Origin: Hyphomicrobiales bacterium
GTDB lineage: Bacteria > Pseudomonadota > Alphaproteobacteria > Rhizobiales > Beijerinckiaceae
DNA: 64,000 nucleotides
NCBI GenBank assembly: GCA_930633495.1
Contig: CAKNFJ010000001.1
Location: 992,001-1,056,000, forward strand
Direction of reading: 5' to 3'
Position 1 is the stretch's first letter; every line of letters begins with the position of its first letter. The notes beneath the pieces were generated by a model that did not search any database, had not been told where the DNA came from, and was given only the letters and a program-made list of their open reading frames with translations. Below, piece by piece: positions 38,545-47,046 of this stretch. The position numbers and the translations under genes were made by a program.

Positions 38545-39182
38545 GCTCGATCGAGCACGACACGGTGCGGGAGGTGGCGACACCGCGCAGGACCGCCATC
38601 GACTGGCGCGCCCGGTTGCGCAGCGGATTCGCCCGCATCGTCATGACGACGCTCGCCGGGCTGATCCTCGCGGCCATCGTGCATATCGTCACGATCCTGG
38701 CCGTTCCCTCCCTCGCCCGTCGCGACGCAGCCCATGCCTATCGGGACCTCGGCACCGAGGGCCATGCCGAGCTGGTTCCTGCGCCGGGCGATCCGCGCGC
38801 GCTGCCCGCCCTGCGCGAGGCGGATCCCAAGGTGGTCACGGCCATCTGCAGCTACGATCTGTCCAACGGCCCGATCCGGATCATTGCCAGGACCGGCGCG
38901 CTGCCGCTCGGCCTGACACTGCACCGGCGCGGCGGCGGCGTGCTCTACGCCATCACCGACAGAGCGGCGATCCGCGGCGTGCTCGAATTCCTGGTCATGA
39001 CCGAGGCGCAGCGCGACGAGCGCATCGCGGCCGACGAGGAAGGGGAAACCAGCCGCGAGCTTCGCATCGTCTCCGACACCGACCGGGGACTTCTCGTGGC
39101 CCGCGTCCTCGTCCGCCTGCCCTCGGACAAGGCCGATGCCGAGGCTCTCGCGACCGGCGTCGAATGCGGGCTGGCGAACTGA
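38541..39182 (+). CDS. DUF1254-type domain protein, membrane-anchored
   Basis: 213 aa from ATG 38541. A membrane segment at about residues 35-55 (LILAAIVHIVTILAVPSLA) precedes a soluble domain with DPKVVTAICSYDLSNGPIRI, a pattern typical of the alphaproteobacterial DUF1254 membrane proteins that neighbour DUF1214 genes. It overlaps the preceding gene by 4 nt. No catalytic motif seen. Confidence 0.8.
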   Translation: MSSIEHDTVREVATPRRTAIDWRARLRSGFARIVMTTLAGLILAAIVHIVTILAVPSLARRDAAHAYRDLGTEGHAELVPAPGDPRALPALREADPKVVTAICSYDLSNGPIRIIARTGALPLGLTLHRRGGGVLYAITDRAAIRGVLEFLVMTEAQRDERIAADEEGETSRELRIVSDTDRGLLVARVLVRLPSDKADAEALATGVECGLAN

Positions 39183-39240
39183 GCGGCCCCTGCGTCAGGA
39201 GAGACAGGCCACCCTCCCCCGTGAGACACGGGGTCGTGCC

Positions 39241-40038
39241 CTACCCTTTGTAGACCACCGGCCGCTTGCCCTCGCCGAAGGTGCCGTTGAGCGGCATCTG
39301 GCAGAGCGGGGCCGATTCGGCCGCGAGCGCCATGATCGCGCGCTCGGCCCGCACCGCCTCGCGCGACGGCATCTCGACGACGAGGTTGGCCAGCGCGTAG
39401 CGGTAGCTCCTGATCCGGAAGTCGAGGCGTTCGCAGACCCAGAAGATCAGGCCCTCATTCTCGACGACGCGCGCCATGGCCGGCTCCTGCTTGGCGGGAA
39501 CGACGTCCGGCGAGGCCTCGGCCGTCCGCATGCGGACGCGGTCCATGTTGACCACGCGCATCGCATTGGCCCGGAACGGGCCGACCAGCAGGCGGTCCGC
39601 ATTGGCGTCTTCCGCCAGGCGGTTGTAGCGCGAGGCCTGCGAGGCGAAGGACATCGAGGTCAGCGCCCGGAAATAATCCGAGACGTCGGTCGACTGGGCG
39701 GAGACGGGAAGGATGCGGAAATGGGCGAGATTGGAGACCTCGCCCTGAAAGACGCTGCGCTCATGGCCGGGCATAACGAAGCGCCAGGCCCGGTCACGCA
39801 ACTGCTCCTCGTCATCCGTCAGGCGAAAATAGGATGCCGCCTCGCCTCGCCCCGCCGCCGACAGGAAGCCTGTTTCCGGTGCAATGAGCTGGGTCCAGAC
39901 CGTGGGGCGGGGGCGACCGAGATCGCCGTCCGTCGCCGTGCAGGCAGACAGGCCGAGCGCGACCGACAGCGTCAGGACGGCAGCCGCGACGGGCGGGCGG
40001 AAAGCCCGCTTCGTTTCATCGGGAAGGCTTGGTCTCAC
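39241..40038 (-). CDS. hypothetical lipoprotein
   Basis: 265 aa with a lipoprotein signal (hydrophobic residues ~15-31; lipobox ALGLSAC, lipidated Cys33). The mature sequence is not recognised; it contains several Trp-poor, Arg-rich segments and no known enzyme motif. It is the second gene of a pair, overlapping the 65-residue protein at 40035-40232 by 4 nt. Envelope location predicted. Confidence 0.8.
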   Translation of the reverse strand: MRPSLPDETKRAFRPPVAAAVLTLSVALGLSACTATDGDLGRPRPTVWTQLIAPETGFLSAAGRGEAASYFRLTDDEEQLRDRAWRFVMPGHERSVFQGEVSNLAHFRILPVSAQSTDVSDYFRALTSMSFASQASRYNRLAEDANADRLLVGPFRANAMRVVNMDRVRMRTAEASPDVVPAKQEPAMARVVENEGLIFWVCERLDFRIRSYRYALANLVVEMPSREAVRAERAIMALAAESAPLCQMPLNGTFGEGKRPVVYKG

Positions 40039-40232
40039 GCCGGCTGCCTGCGATCCATCTTGCGTGTCCCGACCTTGCGGGTGCGCCGGGTCTTGCCCCG
40101 GAGAGCGCCGGCCTCGGCTGGCTGCTCATAACGGACGCCGGTGAAGAACAGGATCTCCGCCATGCGCCGCGGAAACGGGCAGGACCGGGGCTGGTAACGC
40201 CGATAGAGCGCGAAAGGGATGACGACGGCCAT
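40035..40232 (-). CDS. 65-residue basic small protein
   Basis: Begins MAVVIPFALYRRYQPRSCPF and ends in a very basic tail (RGKTRRTRKVGTRKMDRRQ). The start 40232 is fixed by a strong TAGGAGG Shine-Dalgarno seven bases upstream and by an ATGA-type overlap with the lipoprotein gene. No known family. First gene of the pair; diverges from the DUF2336 gene across a CtrA-type site. Confidence 0.65.
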   Translation of the reverse strand: MAVVIPFALYRRYQPRSCPFPRRMAEILFFTGVRYEQPAEAGALRGKTRRTRKVGTRKMDRRQPA

Positions 40233-40337
40233 GAAGCGCCTCCTATCCAGCGCCCGCGTTACGATCGCGAGAGCCGCCCTGGTGCCCGAGATCGCGCCCG
40301 AGTCGGAAGCCCTCGAACCCATCAGGCGCCGACATGG

Positions 40338-40352
40338 TTAACGTCGCCTTAA
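40338..40352. promoter_or_regulatory. perfect CtrA-type binding site (TTAA-N7-TTAA)
   Basis: TTAACGTCGCCTTAA in the 171-bp gap between divergent genes, 51 nt before the DUF2336 start. A GATAAT -10-like hexamer at 40362-40367 would place the site over the -35 region, the usual position at CtrA-activated promoters. Regulation by CtrA is inference from the consensus. Confidence 0.6.
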
Positions 40353-40403
40353 TGCCTCGGGGATAATCTTGGCGAACCTGTCGGATTCGCAACCGAGCCA
40401 ACC

Positions 40404-41534
40404 ATGCCTGCCCGCATCTCTTCCGATCTCGCCGACCTCGCCCGGCTCGCCAGCGGCGGGGACCTCGATCTCAGCCAAGTCTCGCTGAGGGTGAAGGCGG
40501 ACCTCCTGCTGTCGGCCGCGCAACCGCCTGCGGAAGATATCGCCGCCTTCAGCGAAATGGCGGGTGCCCTTATCCCGACGATCGACGAAGCCACCGCACT
40601 CATCCTGGCGCGCAAGCTCGCGAGCTGGCGCCATACGCCTGCCGCCGTGCTGGCGGCGCTGGCCGCGCGCGGCGGCGTGGTCCTGGCCGAGCTGCTGCGC
40701 CACGGCATGCCGCTTTCGCCCGTCACGCTGGAAGACTTCGCCGAGGCCGGCGACAGGGAGATCCGGACCGCGCTCGCCGTGCGGGCCGACCTGACCAGCA
40801 CCGCCGTCCTGCTGCTGTTCGCACAGGCCGATCGGGGCCTCGACCTCACGCTAATCGCCAACAGGCACGCGCCGCTGCCGCAAGCCGCCGCCGAGCTTCT
40901 GATCGCACGCTCGCGCAAGGACCCCGCCTACCGGCCCGGCCTGCTCGCCCGCTCCGATCTCTCCAATCTCGAGCTGGCCCCGCTCTTCCTGCAGGCCGGA
41001 TGGGAGCGTCGTCTCGCCATTCTCGAATCGCTGGCAGCCCGCGAAGCGCTCCATCCCGCCAAAAGGCGGCCGGCGATCTCGCACGCCACCTTCACCGACT
41101 GGCTCACCCTGGCGGGCGAGGATCGGCCAAGCGCCTTCGCAGCGATCGCCGCGCATCTCGGCGGCGGCCTGCCCCTGGCATCGGCCATCGCCAGCGATGC
41201 ATCGCGCGATCTCGCGGCGCTGAGCCTCGTCGCCAGCGGCGCGAGCGTCGAAGAGGCCACCCGCTTCCTGATCCGCCTCGGCGACGAAACGGCGCATTCG
41301 GTCGAGCGCATCTTCGCGCTGGTCGAATTGATGCGAATGCTGAGACCCTCGATCGCCTTCCGGCTCGCCCTGTCGATCGCCGGCGTGCAGCCGGGCTCCC
41401 CACAGCGCAAAGGCCAGCATCAGCCGGCGATGGATCCGAGCGGAACGCCGGCCCGGCCCGGCCTCGCCCGCCCGGAGGCTCAGCCCGGCGTCGCAGACGT
41501 CCTCGGGCGCATCACGCGGCGCGACCGCGGCTGA
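40404..41534 (+). CDS. DUF2336 domain-containing protein
   Basis: 376 aa, helical, soluble. Alphaproteobacterial DUF2336 family (HEAT-like helical repeats); the core includes REIRTALAVRADLTSTAVLL and LSNLELAPLFLQ. Function unestablished, and members often occur near cell-cycle or signalling genes. C-terminal ~50 residues are Pro/Arg-rich and disordered. The upstream CtrA-type site suggests cell-cycle control. Confidence 0.82.
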   Translation: MPARISSDLADLARLASGGDLDLSQVSLRVKADLLLSAAQPPAEDIAAFSEMAGALIPTIDEATALILARKLASWRHTPAAVLAALAARGGVVLAELLRHGMPLSPVTLEDFAEAGDREIRTALAVRADLTSTAVLLLFAQADRGLDLTLIANRHAPLPQAAAELLIARSRKDPAYRPGLLARSDLSNLELAPLFLQAGWERRLAILESLAAREALHPAKRRPAISHATFTDWLTLAGEDRPSAFAAIAAHLGGGLPLASAIASDASRDLAALSLVASGASVEEATRFLIRLGDETAHSVERIFALVELMRMLRPSIAFRLALSIAGVQPGSPQRKGQHQPAMDPSGTPARPGLARPEAQPGVADVLGRITRRDRG

Positions 41535-41571
41535 GGCAAAACATCGTCGCCTCGGACCGGAGGCCGATGCT

Positions 41572-41913
41572 CTAAGGCCCGGCCTCGACCAGTTCGATGC
41601 GGGGGTCGCCGGCCCGGTTCTCGATCTCCACCAGCCAGAGATCGCTGTCGAAGCGCAATTCGCGTTCGACCCGGTCTTCGACAGCCAAAGGATCGGAATC
41701 GATGACGAGCTGAAAGCGGCGCTCGCCGTCATCCACGGCCAGCGACTGCGGCGCCGGCGCGTAGAGCGCGGCCGTGCCGTCGAGACGGTCGAGCTTGACG
41801 AAGATCGCGCCGGCCTCGCGCGCGCCGCGCCGACGCAGCACGGCCACCAGCCCGTCGGACGCCGCCCGGCGCAGATAGGCCGAGACCCAGAAATCGCTGG
41901 TCAGGCGCGCCAT
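41572..41913 (-). CDS. DUF1491 family protein
   Basis: 113 aa. Typical features of the family: VSAYLRRAASDGLVAVLRRR near the N-terminus and the DLWLVEIE segment before the C-terminus. Family function unknown. Last gene of an apparent operon with the histidine kinase and the Pro/Ala-rich membrane protein. Confidence 0.85.
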   Translation of the reverse strand: MARLTSDFWVSAYLRRAASDGLVAVLRRRGAREAGAIFVKLDRLDGTAALYAPAPQSLAVDDGERRFQLVIDSDPLAVEDRVERELRFDSDLWLVEIENRAGDPRIELVEAGP

Positions 41914-41930
41914 GGCCGGCGCGGCCCTGC

Positions 41931-42518
41931 TCAGTTCTCGGCCGAACGGCGCGGCGCGGCCGCCGAGCGCGCAGCCACGCCCTTGACGTCCGCAGGCGGA
42001 CGAAGATTGCCGCCATTGATCAGATCGGCAATCGGATCGCGGACCGGAGCGGGCGCCGGGGCCGCCTTGGGCACCGAGGTCGTGGCCGCCTGCGCCGTGC
42101 GCGGTTGCGCGGCGATGGGGGCCGGCGGACGCGGCGCGGCTTCACGCGCCGGCTGGGCGTTCGAGAGGTCGGCAGGCCGCGCTGGAGGCCGCGAGGGCAC
42201 CGCAGCCTGCGTCGGAGCGGCCTCCTGAGCGGGCGCCGGCTCGGCGCGGCGCTCCACTGCGGCGCGCTGCGGCGCGGCCGGCGCGGCAGAGAGCATCGGC
42301 GCGGGATGGCGCGCCTTCTGGAACATCAGCGCGTTGGCAGCGATGGCGCAGGAAACGATGCCGAAAGCGAGGAACAGGAGCGCGCGTCCCGGCCGCTGGC
42401 CGACCAGGCGGCCGACCCGGCCGAGCCAGGAACTCTTGCGCCGTGCGGGCTGTGCGCGCCGGATCGGTGCGGACAAGGAAGCGCCGGTACGGGCGCGGGC
42501 GGCCATGGTTGCGGACAT
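41931..42518 (-). CDS. Pro/Ala-rich single-pass membrane protein
   Basis: 195 aa. A basic N-terminus (residues 1-45), one membrane segment (about 46-66, ALLFLAFGIVSCAIAANALM), then ~130 residues of Pro/Ala-rich periplasmic sequence with no domain. It lies 14 nt after the histidine kinase stop and 17 nt before the DUF1491 start, so it is likely co-transcribed. Could be an accessory or scaffold of the kinase (inference). Confidence 0.75.
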   Translation of the reverse strand: MSATMAARARTGASLSAPIRRAQPARRKSSWLGRVGRLVGQRPGRALLFLAFGIVSCAIAANALMFQKARHPAPMLSAAPAAPQRAAVERRAEPAPAQEAAPTQAAVPSRPPARPADLSNAQPAREAAPRPPAPIAAQPRTAQAATTSVPKAAPAPAPVRDPIADLINGGNLRPPADVKGVAARSAAAPRRSAEN

Positions 42519-42532
42519 CGATCAGCTCGTCT

Positions 42533-44353
42533 TCAAGCGGTCAGGCGGAGTGGTTCTTTGGTTTCGAGACCCTTGCGCGGAGCCCGCGCGAAGGTGACGA
42601 TCTTGGCAGGCTGTTCGAGCTCGGCGGCCCCGGCGACCGGCAGCCGGACCGAAACCCGGGTGCCGACGCCCGGCGCGCTCTCGACGGTCATGTTGCCGCC
42701 ATGCAGGCCCACGAGGCCGCGCACCACCGACAGGCCGAGGCCCGTCCCCTCGTGGTTGCGTTCATAGGCACCCTTGACCTGGAAGAAGGGATCGCCGAGC
42801 CGCGGCAGGTCGCAGGCCGCGATGCCGATGCCGGTATCGGACACCGAGAGGTCGATCATATCGCCGTCGCGGACAACGGCGAGGACGACGCGCCCGCCGG
42901 CCGGCGTGAACTTGACGGCATTGGACAGGAGATTGAGCACGACCTGCTTCATGGCCCGCCGATCGCCCTCCACCGCCGGCAGCGCCGGGCCGGCAACACG
43001 GTCGAGGCTCACGCCGCAGCCTTCGGCCCGCAGCGCCATCAACGCGCAGCAATCCGCAGCCAGCGCCGCGAGATCGAGCGACTCGCGCTCGATCTCCATC
43101 GCGCCGCTCTCGATCTTCGAGATGTCGAGCAAGGTGTTCACGACCTCGAGCAGGTGATGGCCGGACGAATGCACGATCCGGGCGTATTCGAGACGCTTCG
43201 CCGCATCCATCCAGCCGTTTTCATCGGTGGCCAGCATCTCGGAAAAGCCGATCACGGCGTTCAGCGGCGTCCGCAGCTCATGGCTGACCGTCGCCAGGAA
43301 CTGCGCCTTGACGTCATTGGCCCGCAGCGCTTCGGCATGGCCGCGATCGCGCTCCTCATCGGCGGCGCGGCGGGTGGTGATGTCGCGCATCACGCAGACC
43401 ACGGCGGCCCCCTCCTCCGCACCGGCCTCCGTGGCGCGATAGGCCTGCATCTCCAGCCAGAGCGAGACCGGCAGGCGGCTTTCACCCTCGCGGGGCACAA
43501 AGAGCGTGCGAAAGCAGGCCGTGGCGGCGCCTGCACCATGGGCGGCATCGCTGAGCGCCTTGAGGAAGGCCGGCCGGTCGGCAACGTGCACGCGGTCGAG
43601 CAGTCCGCGCCCGAGCAGTTCGCGCGGTTCGGCACCGGCCAGGCGGCGCGCCGCGGCATTGGCGAAGACGACGGCGCCGCCGGCATCGTGCCAGGTCACA
43701 AGGTCTCCGACGTGATCGAGCAGGAGTTGCGCCCGCATATCGGCAGCGCGATGCGCCCGCTCCTCGGCATCGCGCCGGCGCAGCAGGACGGCGGTGGCGA
43801 CCAGCACCTGGGCCAGAGCCGCGATCGTCAGGATCGCCATCGCCGGCCCCGACCAGATGGCGGATCCGGACGGCAGATCGAGATATTGCAGCCCCATGAC
43901 CGCGAGCAGCGCCAGAACCGCGATCCCGCCCGCCCGCAGAACGAAGCCCCGCGGCCCGAAAAGGGCGGCCTCGACCGGGACCACCGCGAGCCAGAGCAGC
44001 AGCGGCGACGACAGGCCGCCCGACACGGCCGCCAGGGCCGCGATGAAGAGCGCCAGCGCCACGGACGACATGGCGTGGGCGATGTCGAGGCGGCCGGTCC
44101 GCGACAACAGCACGACGGCGAGAACGGGGAGAGCGGCAGCCACGACCATGGCGGCCTCGAAGGCGCCGAGCGCACCGCGCCAGGCGAGATAGGCCGGGGC
44201 AAGGCAGAGCGCACCGCCCCCGACGAGCAGGCGCGACAGCACGAAGCGCTCATGGCGCACCCGTTCAGCCGGGTTCGACCGCACCGATGCATGCACCAGT
44301 GCCGCCGCCTGTGTCCTCAGTGCCGTCATCACCATACGGAACGCAACGCCCAA
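42533..44353 (-). CDS. membrane histidine kinase with PAS domain, DivJ/PleC-type
   Basis: 606 aa if the first start is used (in-frame ATGs at 44335 and 44329 also exist). About six membrane segments in residues 40-190, a PAS domain (~205-325), HisKA dimerisation domain with His358 in FLATVSHELRTPLNAVIGF, and HATPase with NLLSNAVKFTPAGG, DTGIGI and GTGLGLSVV. No receiver domain. Domain order and length match cell-cycle kinases such as DivJ, but the partner response regulator is not nearby. Confidence 0.9.
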   Translation of the reverse strand: MGVAFRMVMTALRTQAAALVHASVRSNPAERVRHERFVLSRLLVGGGALCLAPAYLAWRGALGAFEAAMVVAAALPVLAVVLLSRTGRLDIAHAMSSVALALFIAALAAVSGGLSSPLLLWLAVVPVEAALFGPRGFVLRAGGIAVLALLAVMGLQYLDLPSGSAIWSGPAMAILTIAALAQVLVATAVLLRRRDAEERAHRAADMRAQLLLDHVGDLVTWHDAGGAVVFANAAARRLAGAEPRELLGRGLLDRVHVADRPAFLKALSDAAHGAGAATACFRTLFVPREGESRLPVSLWLEMQAYRATEAGAEEGAAVVCVMRDITTRRAADEERDRGHAEALRANDVKAQFLATVSHELRTPLNAVIGFSEMLATDENGWMDAAKRLEYARIVHSSGHHLLEVVNTLLDISKIESGAMEIERESLDLAALAADCCALMALRAEGCGVSLDRVAGPALPAVEGDRRAMKQVVLNLLSNAVKFTPAGGRVVLAVVRDGDMIDLSVSDTGIGIAACDLPRLGDPFFQVKGAYERNHEGTGLGLSVVRGLVGLHGGNMTVESAPGVGTRVSVRLPVAGAAELEQPAKIVTFARAPRKGLETKEPLRLTA

Positions 44354-44663
44354 ACTCTGCGGACGACACCGTCCGCGCCACGCATCTCGCCATGCGCGAT
44401 TTAAGCGGGGCTTAAAGCCGAACCGGCGGAAACCGCCTCCAGAGCCGGAACTATAAAATTAACCCTTTATTTTCAGCACATTAGATCGATCGCGAAAGAT
44501 TTTTCGCGCGAAGCCCATGTTCCCGGCAGGGTGAACAGAAACTGAAGATGACCGCAGGCATTCGACATGCATTTGAGCGTTCGAAATGACGCGATTTTTC
44601 CGGATCGCCCCGTAATGTCCCGCAACCGGCACCAGATGCCCTGTGCCGGTGATGGAGATCGAG

Positions 44664-44930
44664 ATGGCCCATTTCCTGCGCAAGGTCGCGATCATCGGGC
44701 TGATCGCCGTGAACTCTCCGGTTCACAGCGGCAAGCCCGCGGACGCCTCGCTGTCGCAGAACGTCCGTCACGCCGTCGAGGCCGCCCAGACGGGCGCGCG
44801 CCACGCGGCCGGCAGCATGACCGCCGCCCGGGAAGCGGCCGAAATCCTCTCCGGCCTCGACCCGGTGCTGCGCGAACGCATCCTGAATGCGGCCATGACC
44901 ACCGCAACGGCGAAGCCAGCGACCCGTTAG
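44664..44930 (+). CDS. small exported or membrane protein, 88 aa
   Basis: Begins MAHFLRKVAIIGLIAVNSPV, a basic then hydrophobic N-terminus that may be a signal peptide or anchor; the rest is helical and Ala-rich. GGAG lies 7 nt before ATG 44664; ATG 44652 and GTG 44643 are in-frame alternatives. Not firmly assigned; it has some resemblance to short Rhizobiales DUF5330-like proteins. Divergent from the histidine kinase. Confidence 0.6.
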   Translation: MAHFLRKVAIIGLIAVNSPVHSGKPADASLSQNVRHAVEAAQTGARHAAGSMTAAREAAEILSGLDPVLRERILNAAMTTATAKPATR

Positions 44931-44970
44931 GGCGTGTGGACTTTCGCTGACTCTGTGCAGGTCGGAGGCA

Positions 44971-45110
44971 CCCTTGTCATTCCGGGGCTTCGCATCAGCG
45001 AAGAACCCGGAATCCACGACCGGGCGAGCCGCCTGCAACCGCACATAAGATGTCCCGCCCAGTCGTATGTTCCGGGTTCGCGCCTGCGGCGCGCCCCGGA
45101 ATGACAAAGG
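44971..45110. repeat. dispersed palindromic repeat family A, copy 2
   Basis: Left arm CCCTTGTCATTCCGGGGC (44971-44988) is identical to copy 1; the right arm differs from its complement by one base. It is inverted relative to copy 1: the short inner hairpin is swapped to the other end. It fills much of the 329-nt gap between the small protein and sufE, in which I see no gene. Confidence 0.9.
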
Positions 45111-45259
45111 TGGGACTCCAAGTCGCTGCGATCAGGTATCGATAGAGCCGCTGAAACCGGCACGGCCCTATTCGCAAGCGCTTGACGCCAGCCCCCCCTC
45201 GCGGGAAGAGGTCGCGCCGCCCATCTAAATGAGATGGGCGATCCGCGGCCAGGCAGGAC

Positions 45260-45688
45260 ATGACAGCAAGTCTCGACGACATCGTTGCCAATTTCGAGCT
45301 GCTCGACGAATGGGACGATCGCTATCGTTACCTGATCGAGCTGGGCAAGGGTCTCGAACCGTTGTCCGAGGCAGCTCACAACGACACCAACAAGGTGCGC
45401 GGCTGCGCGAGCCAGGTCTGGCTTGCGGCCCGCAGCGAAGGCGGTCCCGGCCCGCAGACCCGGCTGCATTTCCAGGGCGACAGCGATGCGCATATCGTGC
45501 GCGGGCTGGTGGCGCTGGCGCTGGCGATCTTCTCGGGGCGGCCCGCCGCCGAGATCCTCTCGACCGATGCCTTCGCGATCTATGAGCGGCTCGGTCTCGC
45601 TGCCCACCTCACGCCCCAGCGCTCGAACGGCGTGCGTGCCATGATCGAGCGGATCAAGAGCGACGCCCGCGCCGCGGCGGCAAGCTGA
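45260..45688 (+). CDS. sufE: SufE family Fe-S cluster assembly sulfur acceptor
   Basis: 142 aa. It accepts persulfide sulfur from the SufS cysteine desulfurase. The catalytic cysteine is in KVRGCASQVWLA (Cys55). Start ATG 45260 has GGCAGGA upstream. Outside any suf operon in this window, which is common for sufE in alphaproteobacteria. Confidence 0.95.
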   Translation: MTASLDDIVANFELLDEWDDRYRYLIELGKGLEPLSEAAHNDTNKVRGCASQVWLAARSEGGPGPQTRLHFQGDSDAHIVRGLVALALAIFSGRPAAEILSTDAFAIYERLGLAAHLTPQRSNGVRAMIERIKSDARAAAAS

Positions 45689-45694
45689 ACCGCC

Positions 45695-46492
45695 TCATTC
45701 CGCCGCGGCCGGGAACAGGAGCGGCCGGGCATTCTGCCTCCGCCAGCTTCGCAGGCCGGCCGGAGCATTGCAGCGACCCAACCCGTAATGCGTCGCCAGT
45801 GTCGCGAGCGCGACACGCAGCACGACCTTGGCCGAGCGCGCCGGCCAGCGCCGCTCCTTCTCGACGAGATCGAGCCCTTTCAGGAAGCCGCAGACGTCGA
45901 TGACGAGCCCGGACAGCTCCGGCCCGAGCTTGTCGCAGGCCAACCTGACGCGCTGTCGCGCGGCGACGGCACTGTCGGAGGCCCCCGCTGCGTCTGGACG
46001 CCCCTGGCCGCGCAGCTCCGGGGTGGAGGCCGCATCCCAGTTCATCGTCGTCCGGGGCAGCATCTGGGCCAGGGTGATATCCGCCCGGAAGCGCTCGCCC
46101 GCCGCGAACTCCTCGTCGCTGATCTGCGGATGGCCATCCTTGCCGGGGCGGCGATACAGCCAAAGCAGGGGGCTTTCGCGCTCGTCCAGCACCGGCTGCG
46201 GCGCGGCGACCTCTTCCGGGCGGGTTTTCTCTGGAGACGGGCGCGACTCGGCACTCCCGCACAAAGCGAGGCGGGCCGCCCTCCCCGTTCCGCTCCAGGT
46301 GACGAGTCCTTCGGCGATCAGCGCATTCACCACATCGGCCATGGCATAGCCCGCGCCAAGGCTGGTGCCGTTCGCCTCCCGGTAAAGCGCGATGCGGCCA
46401 CAACCGAGCGGCGAGGCGACGGCATAGCAGTCCGACTGGGCCAGATGTCCCAACAGACGGCGGCGCTCGCTGCGGTCCTGTTCCGGCGTCAT
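45695..46492 (-). CDS. DUF6456 domain-containing protein
   Basis: 265 aa from ATG 46492. The C-terminal half (from KDGHPQISDEEFAAGERFR, through DVCGFLKGLDLVEKERRWPA, to LATHYGLG) matches a Rhizobiales-type DUF6456 region seen in proteins paired with DnaA-like HTH proteins. The N-terminal third has a helix-turn-helix-like arrangement (LVTWSGTGRAARL). The stop of the upstream DnaA-IV gene overlaps its start by one base (TGATG), so translation is coupled. No established function. Confidence 0.8.
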   Translation of the reverse strand: MTPEQDRSERRRLLGHLAQSDCYAVASPLGCGRIALYREANGTSLGAGYAMADVVNALIAEGLVTWSGTGRAARLALCGSAESRPSPEKTRPEEVAAPQPVLDERESPLLWLYRRPGKDGHPQISDEEFAAGERFRADITLAQMLPRTTMNWDAASTPELRGQGRPDAAGASDSAVAARQRVRLACDKLGPELSGLVIDVCGFLKGLDLVEKERRWPARSAKVVLRVALATLATHYGLGRCNAPAGLRSWRRQNARPLLFPAAAE

Positions 46493-46857
46493 CAGCGAAC
46501 CTCCCCGGCACAACGCTCCAGCCCGGCCATCGAGGTGAGGAGTGCGGCCTCCAAAGCGTTCAACCCGCATTCGAGGCGAAAATCGTCGCGTCGATCCTCC
46601 ATGCGCGCACAGGCATGCCGGACAGTGGTGCGGTCGCGTCCGAAGCAGAGGCCGACCCGGGTCAGGCTGAGGCCGAAGGCGACATGGGCGAGGTACATCG
46701 CCATCTGCCGCGCCGACGCGATGGGCTGCCGGCCCCGCGCACTGCTGCGCATACCGGCAAGGGATGCCTTCGTTGCCGCGGCCACCGTCGTTTCCGCCAG
46801 CCGCGCGCCGGCAGCGGCGCGCAGCGAAAAACGCGAGCACTCGTCTTTATTGTTCAT
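46492..46857 (-). CDS. stand-alone DnaA domain IV-like DNA-binding protein
   Basis: 121 aa from ATG 46857, which has GGGAA at good spacing and a promoter-like TATAAT just upstream. Residues 49-95 align with the DnaA-box-binding domain IV: ARQMAMYLAH, GLSLTRVGLCFG and RDRTTVRHAC. The base-contacting RDHTT of E. coli DnaA is RDRTT here (His434 to Arg equivalent), and one glycine before it is lost. There is no AAA+ domain. It likely binds DnaA-box-like sites as a regulator rather than an initiator (inference). Confidence 0.82.
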   Translation of the reverse strand: MNNKDECSRFSLRAAAGARLAETTVAAATKASLAGMRSSARGRQPIASARQMAMYLAHVAFGLSLTRVGLCFGRDRTTVRHACARMEDRRDDFRLECGLNALEAALLTSMAGLERCAGEVR

Positions 46858-46914
46858 GATATGTTCCCATTGCAACTTGAGCGCCCCTCCCCGGAAGCGC
46901 TTCGTTGACATAGG

Positions 46915-46941
46915 ATTATATTCATAAATTCGGGTTTGCAA
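46915..46941 (-). promoter_or_regulatory. candidate promoter for the DnaA-IV/DUF6456 operon
   Basis: A perfect TATAAT (46920-46915 on the minus strand) with TTGCAA 15 bp upstream, the latter inside the inverted repeat GGGTTTGCAACCC. The spacer is short. The site lies between the mucR terminator and the ATG at 46857, and argues against starts further upstream. Confidence 0.45.
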
Positions 46942-46998
46942 CCCGGAAGGCGAGCTTGCTCCCGGCTCCTGCCACCGGCTGTCAGCGGCCCGAAGCGC

Positions 46999-47032
46999 AA
47001 AAAGAAAGCCGCCGATGTTCTCGGCGGCTTTC
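46999..47032 (-). terminator. intrinsic terminator of mucR
   Basis: A perfect 12-bp stem (GAAAGCCGCCGA, 47004-47015, with TCGGCGGCTTTC, 47021-47032) and a five-base loop, followed on the minus strand by a T-run (46999-47003). It separates the mucR unit from the DnaA-IV/DUF6456 unit. Confidence 0.88.
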
Positions 47033-47046
47033 TCGATCTTTCCAAG

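Noticed and set aside
44460..44475. TTAACCCTTTATTTT as a CtrA site near the histidine kinase
   Set aside because: The second half-site does not match TTAA; only an isolated half-site remains.
46858..46941. Longer start for the DnaA-IV-like protein (46911 or 46941)
   Set aside because: These starts lie on or above the TATAAT at 46915-46920 and lack a Shine-Dalgarno, while 46857 has GGGAA at good spacing.
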